Shown here: one piece after another, positions 40,416 to 49,211 of the stretch
Layout of the letters: each line of letters starts with the position of its first letter
How positions within the stretch are numbered: the stretch's first letter is position 1
NCBI RefSeq assembly: GCF_014650895.1
Contig: NZ_BMVV01000022.1
Span: 62,001-126,000, forward strand
DNA: 64,000 nt
Direction of reading: 5' to 3'
Origin: Streptomyces omiyaensis
GTDB lineage: Bacteria; Actinomycetota; Actinomycetes; Streptomycetales; Streptomycetaceae
Program-made: the position numbers and the translations under genes
Notes under the pieces: model-generated
Databases searched by the model: none
Told to the model about the DNA's origin: nothing
The model's input: the letters and a program-made list of their open reading frames with translations, nothing else

Positions 40416-41163
40416 GCGCGGTGGCGACCGTGCGGAAGCCGAGACGGGCGTAGAGACGCTCCACCGCCGCGTCCGAGGCCGTCAGGAAGACGGTGCCGAC
40501 CCCGCGCGCCCGGGCCTCCGCGACCAGCGCGGCGGTCACCGCGAGGCCCAGGCCGCGGCGGCGGGCCTCCGGCCGGGTGCCGACGCCCACGACCTCCGCC
40601 ACGTCCCCGACGGGCTGCACCTGCCCGCCCGCCAGCGCCGCCCCGCCGCTCCCGCCCGGTCCGCCGGTCTCCTCGAAGCCCGCCACGAGGACCGTCAGAC
40701 CGGCTCCGATCCGGGCGGCGACCCGCTCCACGTCGGCCGGGCCCGGCGTCGCGCCGAAGGCCGCGTACGGGGCGGCCACGGCCGCCGCGAGCCGCGGATC
40801 GTCCGCGGCCAGGGCGAGCACCCGCGCGCCCTCCGGCTCCGGTACGGCGAGCGGCTCGCCCTCCAGGACCATCAGCGGGTGTTCGTGCACCACGAGCCCG
40901 CTCGCCTCCACGGCCGCCCGCAGCCCCGGCGTCGTCTCCGCCACCCACTCGAAGGCCTCCGGCAGCCCCAGTTCCCGCTGCCGCGCCCGCACCCGCTCCA
41001 CGTCCGCCGCCGTCGCCCCGTCCGGGCGCCCGAGGGCCGGTCGCGCGTAGAAGGGCCAGCCGTCGGCCCCCTCCCGCACGAAGAAGGTCAGCGGTCCGAA
41101 GTCCTCCGCGCGGGCGGAGGAGCGGGGCACGGCGTCGTAGTACGACTCGATTCGGTTCAGCAC
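40390..41163 (-). CDS. GNAT family N-acetyltransferase (C-terminal GNAT, duplicated-type)
   Basis: A 257-residue protein that begins V-L-N-R-I-E-S-Y-Y-D-A-V-P-R. Residues 90-257 contain the GNAT fold with V-G-T-R-P-E-A-R-R-R-G-L-G-L-A-V (acetyl-CoA loop) and V-E-R-L-Y-A-R-L-G-F. The first 90 residues resemble the degenerate N-terminal half of two-domain Streptomyces GNATs. On the minus strand TACCGT is followed by 7 bases and GTG 41163, a leaderless start; GTG 41172 would place the hexamer across the start. Confidence 0.82.
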   Translation of the reverse strand: MLNRIESYYDAVPRSSARAEDFGPLTFFVREGADGWPFYARPALGRPDGATAADVERVRARQRELGLPEAFEWVAETTPGLRAAVEASGLVVHEHPLMVLEGEPLAVPEPEGARVLALAADDPRLAAAVAAPYAAFGATPGPADVERVAARIGAGLTVLVAGFEETGGPGGSGGAALAGGQVQPVGDVAEVVGVGTRPEARRRGLGLAVTAALVAEARARGVGTVFLTASDAAVERLYARLGFRTVATALIAEAPAP

Positions 41164-41176
41164 GCGCGTCACGGTA

Positions 41177-41480
41177 GGGGCGGCGGGGCGGGAGGGCACC
41201 CGCATTTCGCCACGGCCCGGGCCCGCCCCGCCCCCGCGGGCCCGCCCCACGGCCCCGGACCCGCCCCGTGCCCCGGCTCCCGTCGTGCCCCCGGACCGCC
41301 CCGTGCTCCCGGCCCCCGTCGTGTCCCCGGCCCCCGTCGTGTCCCCGGACCGCCCCGTGCCCCCGGATCTCGCCGTGCGCCGGCGCCTCGCCCCGCGCCC
41401 GGACCCCGCCCCGCCGCGCCGCGCCGCCGAACGGTGTCGTACCCCTCGGAATCCGCGGCCCGAGTCCCTACCGTGCCGTC
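41177..41480. repeat. intergenic region with degenerate C-rich repeats and an LLM promoter
   Basis: From about 41200 to 41400 the words CCCCGTG, CCCGTCGTG and CCCCGGAC recur many times, including CGGCCCCCGTCGTGTCCC twice in a row near 41310-41345. No gene is supported. TACCGT (41469-41474), six bases before ATG 41481, is the likely -10 of the next gene. Confidence 0.55.
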
Positions 41481-42314
41481 ATGCGGATCTCGACCACGAT
41501 CTTCCTGACCGACGAGACCATCCCGCCCGTGCGGCTCGCCCGTGAGCTGGAGGCGCGCGGCTTCGCCGGGCTGTACCTGCCCGAGCACACCCACATCCCC
41601 GTCTCCCGGGAGACCGAGCACCCGGCCGGCGGGCCGGCCGCGCGCGAGTACGGCCGGACCCTGGACCCCTACGTGGCCCTCGCGCAGGCCGCCGCCGTCA
41701 CCGAACGGCTCGCGCTCGGCACCGGCATCACGCTGCCCGCCCAGCACGACCCGATCGCGCTGGCCAAGCAGGTCGCGACCCTGGACCACCTCTCCGGCGG
41801 CCGCCTCACCCTCGGGGTCGGCTACGGCTGGAACCGCGAGGAGGCCGCCGACCACGGCGTCGCCTGGGCCACCCGCCGGGAGCTCGTGCGCGACCGCCTC
41901 GCGCTCATGCGGGCCCTGTGGGCGCCCGAGCCCACGGCGTACACCGGCGGCTTCGGGTACTCGGTGCGGGCCTCGGAGGCCTGGCCGAAGCCCGTCGGCG
42001 GCGCGCCCCGGATCCTCCTCGGCGGGGCCGCGGGGCCGAAGCTGTTCGCGGCGATCGCCGAGCAGGCGGACGGCTGGATGCCGATCGGCGGCCGCGGCCT
42101 CACGGACTCCCTGCCGGTGCTCCGCGCCGCCTGGGAGGAGGCCGGCCGCGACCCGAAGGAGCTCCAGATCGTGCCGTACGCCGTCCTCCCCACCCCCGGC
42201 AAGCTCGCCCACTACGCGGAGCTCGGCTGCCGGGAGACCGTCCTCCAGCTGCCCCCGGCCGGCGAGGCCGAGGTCCTGCGGGTCCTCGACGCGTACGCCG
42301 CGTACGTGGCATGA
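41481..42314 (+). CDS. LLM class F420-dependent oxidoreductase
   Basis: A 277-residue luciferase-like protein: I-S-T-T-I-F-L-T-D-E-T-I-P, G-L-Y-L-P-E-H-T-H-I-P, the L-A-L-G-T-G-I-T-L-P strand, H-L-S-G-G-R-L-T-L-G-V-G-Y-G-W-N-R-E-E and R-I-L-L-G-G-A-A-G. The H-L-S-G-G-R-x-x-L-G-V-G-x-G-W motif marks F420-type members. No CTGACG site is present. A leaderless start is likely. It stands immediately upstream of the gene for F420 precursor synthesis. Confidence 0.87.
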   Translation: MRISTTIFLTDETIPPVRLARELEARGFAGLYLPEHTHIPVSRETEHPAGGPAAREYGRTLDPYVALAQAAAVTERLALGTGITLPAQHDPIALAKQVATLDHLSGGRLTLGVGYGWNREEAADHGVAWATRRELVRDRLALMRALWAPEPTAYTGGFGYSVRASEAWPKPVGGAPRILLGGAAGPKLFAAIAEQADGWMPIGGRGLTDSLPVLRAAWEEAGRDPKELQIVPYAVLPTPGKLAHYAELGCRETVLQLPPAGEAEVLRVLDAYAAYVA

Positions 42315-42377
42315 CGAGCCCGTGACAAGCTCCGGGGACCCGCGCCGGGGTGCCGGTCCCGCTCGTATGCTCGGTGC

Positions 42378-45056
42378 ATGACGGACCACCAGACCGACCA
42401 CCAGACCGACCCCCGGAGCGATCGCCGGAGCGATCGCGGAGCCGGCCGGCAGAGCGATCACGGGGCCGGCCGGCAGGCGGACGGGCACCCCGTCCCCCCG
42501 ACCGGGAACGCGATGCGCCGGGCGCTGCGGAGGGCCAGGGACGGGGTGGCGCTCGACGTCGCCGAGGCGGCGGTGCTGCTGCGGGCGCGGGGCGAGGACC
42601 TGGCGGAGCTGGTGGCGGTCGCGGGGCGGGTGCGGGACGCCGGGCTCGACGCCGCCGGGCGGCCGGGGGTGATCACGTACTCGAAGAGCGTCTTCATACC
42701 CCTCACCCGGCTCTGCCGGGACAAGTGCCACTACTGCACCTTCGTCACCGTGCCGGGGAAGCTGCGGCGCGAGGGGCACGGCATGTTCATGTCCCCGGAC
42801 GAGGTCCTGGACATCGCCCGGCGCGGTGCCGAACTCGGCTGCAAGGAAGCGCTGATCACCCTCGGCGACAAGCCGGAGGACCGGTGGCCGGAGGCGCGCG
42901 AGTGGCTGGACGCGCACGGCTACGACGACACCCTCGCCTACGTGCGGGCGATGTCGGTGCGGATCCTGGAGGAGACCGGGCTGCTGCCCCACCTCAACCC
43001 GGGCGTCCTGTCCTGGACCGACTTCCAGCGGCTGAAGCCGGTCGCCCCGTCGATGGGCATGATGCTGGAGACGACCGCCACCCGGCTGTGGTCCGAGCCC
43101 GGCGGCCCGCACCACGGCTCGCCGGACAAGGAGCCGGCCCTCCGGCTGCGGGTCCTGGAGGACGCGGGCCGCTCGTCGGTCCCCTTCACCTCGGGCCTGC
43201 TGCTCGGCATCGGCGAGACGTACGAGGAGCGGGCCGAGTCGCTGTTCGCGCTCCGCCGCGTCGCCCGGGCCTACCACGGGATCCAGGAACTGATCATCCA
43301 GAACTTCCGGGCCAAGCCGGACACGGCGATGCGCTCGATGCCCGACGCCGAACTCGACGACCTGGTCGCGGCGGTGGCCGTCGCCCGCCTCGTCATGGGT
43401 CCCTCCGCCTGCCTCCAGGCGCCGCCGAACCTGGTGGACGCCGAGTACGAACGGCTGATCGAGGCCGGCATCGACGACTGGGGCGGCGTCTCCCCGCTCA
43501 CCATCGACCACGTCAACCCGGAGCGCCCCTGGCCCCGGATCGACGAGCTCGCCGAGCGCTCCGCCGCCGCCGGCTTCGAGCTGCGTGAACGGCTGTGCGT
43601 CTACCCGGAGTTCGTCAAGCGAGGCGAACCGTGGCTGGACCCCCGGATCATGCCGCACGTGCGCGCGCTCGCCGACCCGCGGACGGGCCTCGCCGACCCG
43701 GACGCGGTGGTCCGCGGCCTGCCCTGGCAGGAGCCGGACGAGGCCTTCGTCCCCACCGGCCGCACCGACCTGCACACGGCCATCGACACCGAGGGCCGGA
43801 CGAGCGACCGGCGCGACGACTTCGACGAGGTGTACGGCGACTGGGAGGCGCTGCGGGAGGCCGCCGCGCCCGGCATGGTCCCCGAGCGGATCGACGCCGA
43901 CGTCCGCGAGGCCCTCCGGGTCGCCGCCGACGACCCGACGAAGCTCACCGACCCGCAGGCCCTGGCCCTCCTGCACGCGGACGGCCCCGCGCTCGACGCG
44001 CTCTGCGCGGTCGCGGACGACGTGCGCCGGTCCGTCTCCGGCGACGAGGTGACGTACATCGTCACCCGGAACATCAATTTCACCAACGTCTGCTACACCG
44101 GCTGCCGCTTCTGCGCCTTCGCCCAGCGGCGCACCGACGCCGACGCCTACACCCTCTCCCTCGACCAGGTCGCCGACCGCGCCCGGCAGGCGTGGGACGT
44201 CGGCGCGGTGGAGGTCTGCATGCAGGGCGGCATCCACCCCGACCTGCCCGGCACCGCCTACTTCGACATCGCCCGGGCGGTGAAGGAGCGCGTCCCCGGC
44301 ATGCACGTGCACGCCTTCTCGCCGATGGAGGTCGTCAACGGCGCCACCCGCACCGGCCTGTCGATCCGCGAGTGGCTGACCGCCGCGAAGGAGGCCGGGC
44401 TCGACTCGATCCCCGGCACGGCCGCCGAGATCCTCGACGACGAGGTGCGCTGGGTGCTGACCAAGGGCAAGCTGCCCGCCGCCACCTGGATCGAGGTGAT
44501 CACCACCGCGCACGAGCTGGGCATCCGGTCGAGCTCGACCATGATGTACGGGCACGTGGACCAGCCCCGGCACTGGCTGGGCCACCTCCGCACGCTCGCC
44601 TCGATCCAGCAGCGGACCGGCGGCTTCACGGAGTTCGTCACGCTCCCCTTCATCCACACCAACGCGCCCGTCTACCTCGCCGGCATCGCCCGGCCCGGCC
44701 CGACGGTCCGCGACAACCGCGCGGTGACGGCGATGGCCCGGCTCCTCCTCCACCCGCACATCCCCAACATCCAGACCAGCTGGGTGAAGCTGGGCGCGGA
44801 GGGCGCGGCGCAGATGCTGCGCTCCGGGGCGAACGACCTCGGCGGCACGCTGATGGAGGAGACCATCTCCCGCATGGCGGGGTCCAGTTACGGCTCGTAC
44901 CGCTCCATCCGCGACCTGGAGGCGATCGCCGAGGCGGCCGGCCGGCCCTCCCGCCCCCGCACCACCCTCTACGGCGAGGTCCCGGCCGAGCGCCAGGCCG
45001 CCGCCCGCGCCTCGGACGGCCACCTGCCGGAACTGCTGCCGGTGATCGAGGGCTGA
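42378..45056 (+). CDS. fbiC: bifunctional FO synthase (CofG-CofH fusion, FbiC)
   Basis: An 892-residue enzyme with two radical SAM halves. The CofG half has C113-x3-C117-x2-C120 (C-R-D-K-C-H-Y-C) and the CofH half C572-x3-C576-x2-C579 (C-Y-T-G-C-R-F-C). It condenses tyrosine and 5-amino-6-ribitylaminouracil to FO, the deazaflavin core of F420. The first 45 residues are a low-complexity extension with repeated D-H-Q-T-D and R-S-D-R words, not present in typical homologues; M46 in G-N-A-M-R-R-A-L could also serve as start. TATGCT is six bases before ATG 42378 and favours the long form with a leaderless mRNA. Confidence 0.95.
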   Translation: MTDHQTDHQTDPRSDRRSDRGAGRQSDHGAGRQADGHPVPPTGNAMRRALRRARDGVALDVAEAAVLLRARGEDLAELVAVAGRVRDAGLDAAGRPGVITYSKSVFIPLTRLCRDKCHYCTFVTVPGKLRREGHGMFMSPDEVLDIARRGAELGCKEALITLGDKPEDRWPEAREWLDAHGYDDTLAYVRAMSVRILEETGLLPHLNPGVLSWTDFQRLKPVAPSMGMMLETTATRLWSEPGGPHHGSPDKEPALRLRVLEDAGRSSVPFTSGLLLGIGETYEERAESLFALRRVARAYHGIQELIIQNFRAKPDTAMRSMPDAELDDLVAAVAVARLVMGPSACLQAPPNLVDAEYERLIEAGIDDWGGVSPLTIDHVNPERPWPRIDELAERSAAAGFELRERLCVYPEFVKRGEPWLDPRIMPHVRALADPRTGLADPDAVVRGLPWQEPDEAFVPTGRTDLHTAIDTEGRTSDRRDDFDEVYGDWEALREAAAPGMVPERIDADVREALRVAADDPTKLTDPQALALLHADGPALDALCAVADDVRRSVSGDEVTYIVTRNINFTNVCYTGCRFCAFAQRRTDADAYTLSLDQVADRARQAWDVGAVEVCMQGGIHPDLPGTAYFDIARAVKERVPGMHVHAFSPMEVVNGATRTGLSIREWLTAAKEAGLDSIPGTAAEILDDEVRWVLTKGKLPAATWIEVITTAHELGIRSSSTMMYGHVDQPRHWLGHLRTLASIQQRTGGFTEFVTLPFIHTNAPVYLAGIARPGPTVRDNRAVTAMARLLLHPHIPNIQTSWVKLGAEGAAQMLRSGANDLGGTLMEETISRMAGSSYGSYRSIRDLEAIAEAAGRPSRPRTTLYGEVPAERQAAARASDGHLPELLPVIEG

Positions 45057-45078
45057 CGGGCGCCTGCCGGCGCGGGCC

Positions 45079-46152
45079 TCAGCCCACGAGCAGGCGGCGC
45101 TGGAGCGTCCTCAGCTCGTGGGCGTCGAGGTCGACGCCCTTGCGCAGGTAGGCGCGGAAGGAGCCGAACTCCTCCCCGACCCGGTCGAAGGAGGCGTTGA
45201 GGTACTGCGGGCGGACGTCCAGGAGCGGCTTGTAGACGGCGGCCCGGTCGGGCGGGAGGTGGGACAGGACGGCCTCGTCGGCGGCGGCGCGGTAGGTGCC
45301 GCTGGCGAGGTAGTCGGCCATGACCGTCTCCTCGGGGACGCCGAGGGCGGTGAGGAGCGCTGCCTCGGCCCAGCCGGTGCGGTCCTTGCCGGCGGTGCAG
45401 TGGAAGAGGACGCCGTCGCCGTCCGCGATCTCGTCGAGGACGGTGGCGTACGCGGCCTTCGCCGTGGCACCGCCCACCATGAAGCGGTTGCCCTCCACCA
45501 TCATCGCCTCGGCCTCCGCCGGGGATTCCGGCATCGCGGTGAAGGTGCCGCTGCCGGCCAGGACGTCGGCGACGACGTGGGTCGCGCCGGCCGGGACGCG
45601 GTCGGGGGCGGCCGCGCGCTCGGACTCCATGCGCAGGTCGAGGACGGTCCGGACGCCGAGGCGCCTCAGCTTGGCGAGGTCCGCGTCGGTCAGCCGGTCG
45701 AGCGCGTCGGAGCGGTAGACCTCGCCCATCCGCACCCACTGCCCGTCGCGGGTGCGGTAGCCGCCCGCGTCGCGGAAGTTGACCGTGCCCTGGAGCCGGA
45801 TCAGCCGGTCGGCCAGGCGGAGCGGGGTGCCGCGGTCGGGGACCAGGTCGAACCAGTGGCGGTCGGCGGCCGCCCCGGTCGGGACGGTGACCGATCCCGA
45901 CGCGCCGCCGCGCGCGACCGTGCGTCCCTCGGAGCGGACGGTGACGGTACGGGCGCCGGGCGCGGTCCAGGCGACGGTGGAGGTGCCGTCGGCGTGGTCG
46001 GTGACGGTCGCGGCGGTGAAGGGGATCCGGTGCCCGTCGCGCGCGGGGGAGCGGCCGGGGGCGTGCGCGGAGGCGGCCGGCGCGGCGAGGCCCAGGAGGA
46101 GGGCGGCGGCGAGCGCGGCGGAGGAGCACTTGACTCGTGTCACGGGGGTCAT
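45079..46152 (-). CDS. secreted tyrosine-protein phosphatase
   Basis: A 357-residue protein. Residues 1-29 are a signal peptide (A-L-A-A-A-L-L-L-G-L-A-A-P-A-A-S-A). About 45-105 is a beta-rich domain, and about 120-357 a dual-specificity/Tyr phosphatase domain with G-T-V-N-F-R-D-A-G-G-Y, Y-R-S-D-A-L and the P-loop H-C-T-A-G-K-D-R-T-G (C252, R258). K-D-R-T in the loop is typical of the MptpB/LipA-type phosphatases, which also hydrolyse phosphoinositides. It is convergent with fbiC. Confidence 0.88.
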   Translation of the reverse strand: MTPVTRVKCSSAALAAALLLGLAAPAASAHAPGRSPARDGHRIPFTAATVTDHADGTSTVAWTAPGARTVTVRSEGRTVARGGASGSVTVPTGAAADRHWFDLVPDRGTPLRLADRLIRLQGTVNFRDAGGYRTRDGQWVRMGEVYRSDALDRLTDADLAKLRRLGVRTVLDLRMESERAAAPDRVPAGATHVVADVLAGSGTFTAMPESPAEAEAMMVEGNRFMVGGATAKAAYATVLDEIADGDGVLFHCTAGKDRTGWAEAALLTALGVPEETVMADYLASGTYRAAADEAVLSHLPPDRAAVYKPLLDVRPQYLNASFDRVGEEFGSFRAYLRKGVDLDAHELRTLQRRLLVG

Positions 46153-46321
46153 GCGGCGGATGGTTCAGGCCAACGGCGAACCTCGGGTGAACTACGGTCA
46201 AAAGCGGCCTGAAGGGCGTCCGATCACATAAGACTCCGCCCCCCGAACGACCGCACCCGGTCGATTACAGTGCTGCGGAGACCGGTGAGAGAGCGGGACC
46301 TCGGACGGGGGAGGGCACGTC

Positions 46322-47416
46322 GTGACCACCACTGCCGCGGCCGTGTGGGGCCGCACCGAACAACAGGACTTCCGCTCGCGCGTCCGCGGCTGCCTGCTCG
46401 GCGCGGCCGTCGGCGACGCTTTCGGCGCGGGCGTGCACGAGCGGACGCTGGAGGAGATCCGCGCGGAGCACGGCGCGGCGGGCCTCGCGGAACCCCCCGA
46501 CGGAACCCTTCCCGTCACCGCCGCCACCCAGATGGGCCTCTTCACCGTCGACGGCCTCATCCGCGCCCACGTGCGCCGCGACGGCGGCGTCTGGCACCCG
46601 CCCACCGAGATCCACCGCGCCCATCTGCGGTGGGCCGCCACCCAGCGCGACTGGGGCCCCGACGAACGGCGCCGCGACAACGGCTGGCTCGGCCGCCAGG
46701 AGTGGCTCTACGCCCGCCGCCGGCCGCCCCGCGCCTGCCTCACCGGCCTCGGCGACGAGCGGCTCGGCACCCCGGACCGGCCCAAGAACCCCGACGCCGC
46801 CGACTCCGGCGCGCTCGCCCGCTCCGCGCCGCTCGGCCTCCTCGTCGGCTGGGAGCCGGCGCTCGTCTGCCAGCTGGCCGTCGAGTGCGCCGCGCAGACG
46901 CACGGCGCCCCGTCCGCCACGCTCGCCGCCGGCGCCCTCGCCGTCACCGTCCACGGCGCGGCCCGCGGCGCCTCCGTCGAGGCCGCCGTCGGCACGGCCC
47001 TGGGGCTGCTGGCCGCCCGCCCCGGCCACGAGCCGGTCACCGAGGCGCTCACCCGCGCCCTCGGAGCCGTACGCGAGGGCGTCCCGGACGCGGACCGCGT
47101 CACCGCCCTCGGGGCGGACGAGGACCGCGCGGAGGGACAGCTGGCCGCCGCCGTCTACTGCGCCCTCGTCGGCGAGGACGTCCGCCACGGGCTGCGCCTC
47201 GCCGCCAACCACGACGGCCCGTCCGCCGTCACCGCCGCCGTCGCCGGCGCGCTCCTCGGCGCCCAGCACGGCGAGACGGCCCTGCCGCCGGCCTGGCTGG
47301 CGGCGCTGGAGGGCCGCGGCGCGATCCTCGAACTCTCCGACGACTTCGCGATGGAACTCACCCAGGCCACCGCCCTCCACACCCCCACCTGGCACGCCCG
47401 CTACCCCACGCCCTGA
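46322..47416 (+). CDS. ADP-ribosylglycohydrolase-fold protein with missing metal ligands
   Basis: A 364-residue protein of the ADP-ribosyl-(dinitrogen reductase) hydrolase fold: G-C-L-L-G-A-A-V-G-D-A-F-G at the start and D-S-G-A-L-A-R-S-A-P-L-G-L-L in the middle. Two signature metal sites are changed: the usual T-D-D-T-x-M reads T-A-A-T-Q-M (66-71) and the usual N-H-x-G-D-S-D-S/T reads N-H-D-G-P-S-A-V (296-303). It probably lacks normal hydrolase activity and may bind ADP-ribose or a partner. GGGGGAGGG precedes the GTG start. Confidence 0.82.
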   Translation: MTTTAAAVWGRTEQQDFRSRVRGCLLGAAVGDAFGAGVHERTLEEIRAEHGAAGLAEPPDGTLPVTAATQMGLFTVDGLIRAHVRRDGGVWHPPTEIHRAHLRWAATQRDWGPDERRRDNGWLGRQEWLYARRRPPRACLTGLGDERLGTPDRPKNPDAADSGALARSAPLGLLVGWEPALVCQLAVECAAQTHGAPSATLAAGALAVTVHGAARGASVEAAVGTALGLLAARPGHEPVTEALTRALGAVREGVPDADRVTALGADEDRAEGQLAAAVYCALVGEDVRHGLRLAANHDGPSAVTAAVAGALLGAQHGETALPPAWLAALEGRGAILELSDDFAMELTQATALHTPTWHARYPTP

Positions 47417-47518
47417 CCCCGCCGGGTCCCCGACCCCGCCGCGCCCCCGGCCCCACCCGGGCCCGGGCCGCGCCGGGCGCCCCGTTCCGCCCGGTGCCCC
47501 GTCCCGGCGGGCGCGGTG

Positions 47519-48304
47519 TCACCGCATCAGCTCGCCCGCGTTCACCAGCAGCGACTGCCCCGTGATCGCCCGCGCGCGGGGCGACGCGAGGAAGGCGACC
47601 GCGTCGGCGACGTCGCCGTCCGTGGCCAGCTCCGGCAGCGCCATGCGCGAGGTGAGGCGGGCGAGGACCTCCGCCTCCTCCACGCCCTCCGTCTGGGCCG
47701 TGAAGTGCACGAACGCCTCGACCGGCGGCCCCCACATCCACCCCGGCAGCACCGTGTTGACCCGGATCCGGTCGGGTCCGAGCTCCCGCGCCAGCGAGTA
47801 CATCGCCGAGGTCAGCGCCCCCTTGGACGCGGCGTACGCGGCCTGCTGGACCTGCGTCGGCGCGGCGACGGCCGACTGCGTGCCGATGAGGACGACGGAC
47901 CCGCCCCCGCCCGCCCGCAGCGCCGGCAGGCACGCCCGCGTCATCCGCAGCGTGCCGAAGAGGTTGACGTCGAAGACGGCCTGCCAGGTCGCGAAGTCGG
48001 CGTCGGCGAGCCCGCCGAAGTACGCGTCCCAGGCGGCGACGTGCACGACCGCGTCGATGCCGCCGAAGCGCGCGACGGCGAGCGCGGCGAGCGCCTCGCA
48101 CTGCGTCTCGTCGGTGATGTCGGTGGCGAGGAGGGCGGTGCGCCCGCCCGCCGGGTCGATCGCGGCGGCGGTCCTGGCGAGGCTGGCCCCGGTGCGGGCG
48201 CCGAGGACCGCGTTGCCCCCGTCGCGCACCACCGCCTCCGCGACCCGGTGACCGAGTCCGGTCCCGACGCCCGACACGACGACCGTCTTCCCCTGGAGCA
48301 GCAT
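47519..48304 (-). CDS. short-chain dehydrogenase/reductase
   Basis: A 261-residue SDR. The cofactor loop reads S-G-V-G-T-G-L-G (about 11-18) and the usual N-N-A-G is replaced by V-H-V-A-A-W. The catalytic Ser lies in L-I-G-T-Q-S, with Y-A-A-S-K following, then P-G-W-M-W-G-P. G-A-R-T after strand 2 leans toward NADP(H). It is divergent from the unknown gene at 48387 across a perfect CTGACG operator, which ties it to the same regulon as the genes at 29-34 kb. Confidence 0.87.
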   Translation of the reverse strand: MLLQGKTVVVSGVGTGLGHRVAEAVVRDGGNAVLGARTGASLARTAAAIDPAGGRTALLATDITDETQCEALAALAVARFGGIDAVVHVAAWDAYFGGLADADFATWQAVFDVNLFGTLRMTRACLPALRAGGGGSVVLIGTQSAVAAPTQVQQAAYAASKGALTSAMYSLARELGPDRIRVNTVLPGWMWGPPVEAFVHFTAQTEGVEEAEVLARLTSRMALPELATDGDVADAVAFLASPRARAITGQSLLVNAGELMR

Positions 48305-48333
48305 CCGGGTGTCTCCCGCCTCTGGTCACTGAT

Positions 48334-48348
48334 CTGACGGTCCGTCAG
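48334..48348. promoter_or_regulatory. CTGACG palindrome between SDR and unknown gene
   Basis: CTGACGGTCCGTCAG, 12 of 12 fixed positions, 30 bases from the SDR start and 39 bases from the divergent start. Flanking GATCTGA...TCAGAG extends the dyad slightly. Confidence 0.83.
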
Positions 48349-48386
48349 AGTAGGTGCCCCGAGCCGCACAGGGAAGGGAGACGGCG

Positions 48387-49211
48387 ATGAGCGACGCCGA
48401 CGCGTACGGGGAACTGGCCGCCACCGGGCCGTACGGGGTCCGCCCCGGCCACGCCCTGATCACCATGGTGGAGCCGCATCCGGGCCACGAGTACGCGTAC
48501 AACCGCTGGTACGAGGACGACCACTACTACGCCGGCGCGATGGCGATGCCCTGGATGTTCGCGGGCCGCCGCTGGGTCGCCACCCGCGACCTCCAGGAGC
48601 TGCGCGTCCCGGAGAAGTCCGCCGTGGCCCAGCCCGTCACCGCGGGCTGTTACCTCTCCACGTACTGGATCACCGAGGGGCGCTACGACGCGCACATGAA
48701 GTGGACCGTCGGCATCAACAAGCGGCTCAACCGCGACGCCCGGGTCTACCACGACCGCACCCACGTCTTCACGTCCTTCCAGGACCACGAGACGACCGTG
48801 TACCGGGACGGGGCGGCCGGCCCGCGCGACTTCCACGCCCTCGACCACCCCTACGCGGGACTGATCCTCCAGGTCGTGGACTGCGCGGGTCCGAAGGAGC
48901 GCGCGGCGCTCCTCGAACGGCTCGCCGCCCGTGAGCTCCCGCGCCGGCTGGCCGGCTCGCCGGCCGCGATGGTGACCGTCTTCCGCCCCACGCCGCTGCC
49001 CGGCGACCGCATGACCTACGTGAAGCAGGTGGAGGGCGTCGACACCCGCCTCACCCTGCTCTGGTTCCTGGAGGCGGACCCGCGCGACTGCTGGGCGGCC
49101 CGCTTCGCGGACCTGGGCGCCCTCGCGGGCGACGCGGGCCGGGTGGAGCTGGTGGCGCCGTTCGTCCCGACCGTGCCGGGGACGGACCGGTACGTGGACC
49201 TGCTGAGGTGA
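48387..49211 (+). CDS. unknown protein of the CTGACG regulon, possible alpha/beta-barrel (EthD-like)
   Basis: A 274-residue soluble protein. H-A-L-I-T-M-V-E-P-H-P-G followed by Y-N-R-W-Y-E-D-D-H-Y-Y-A-G is like the first strand and helix of dimeric ferredoxin-like barrels, in which E-D-H is often catalytic. A second similar unit may start at M-T-Y-V-K-Q-V-E-G-V-D (about 210). GAAGGGAG is six bases before ATG 48387. It is controlled together with the divergent SDR. No product can be named. Confidence 0.72.
   Translation: MSDADAYGELAATGPYGVRPGHALITMVEPHPGHEYAYNRWYEDDHYYAGAMAMPWMFAGRRWVATRDLQELRVPEKSAVAQPVTAGCYLSTYWITEGRYDAHMKWTVGINKRLNRDARVYHDRTHVFTSFQDHETTVYRDGAAGPRDFHALDHPYAGLILQVVDCAGPKERAALLERLAARELPRRLAGSPAAMVTVFRPTPLPGDRMTYVKQVEGVDTRLTLLWFLEADPRDCWAARFADLGALAGDAGRVELVAPFVPTVPGTDRYVDLLR

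Noticed and set aside
41169..45023. 1284-codon minus-strand open frame opposite fbiC
   Set aside because: Antisense to a conserved enzyme; codon third-position pattern belongs to the plus strand.
12676..48348. KstR or KstR2 steroid regulon sites
   Set aside because: The dyad CTGACGnnnCGTCAG does not resemble the AAC-GTT or AAGCAAG-CTTGCTT motifs known for those regulators.
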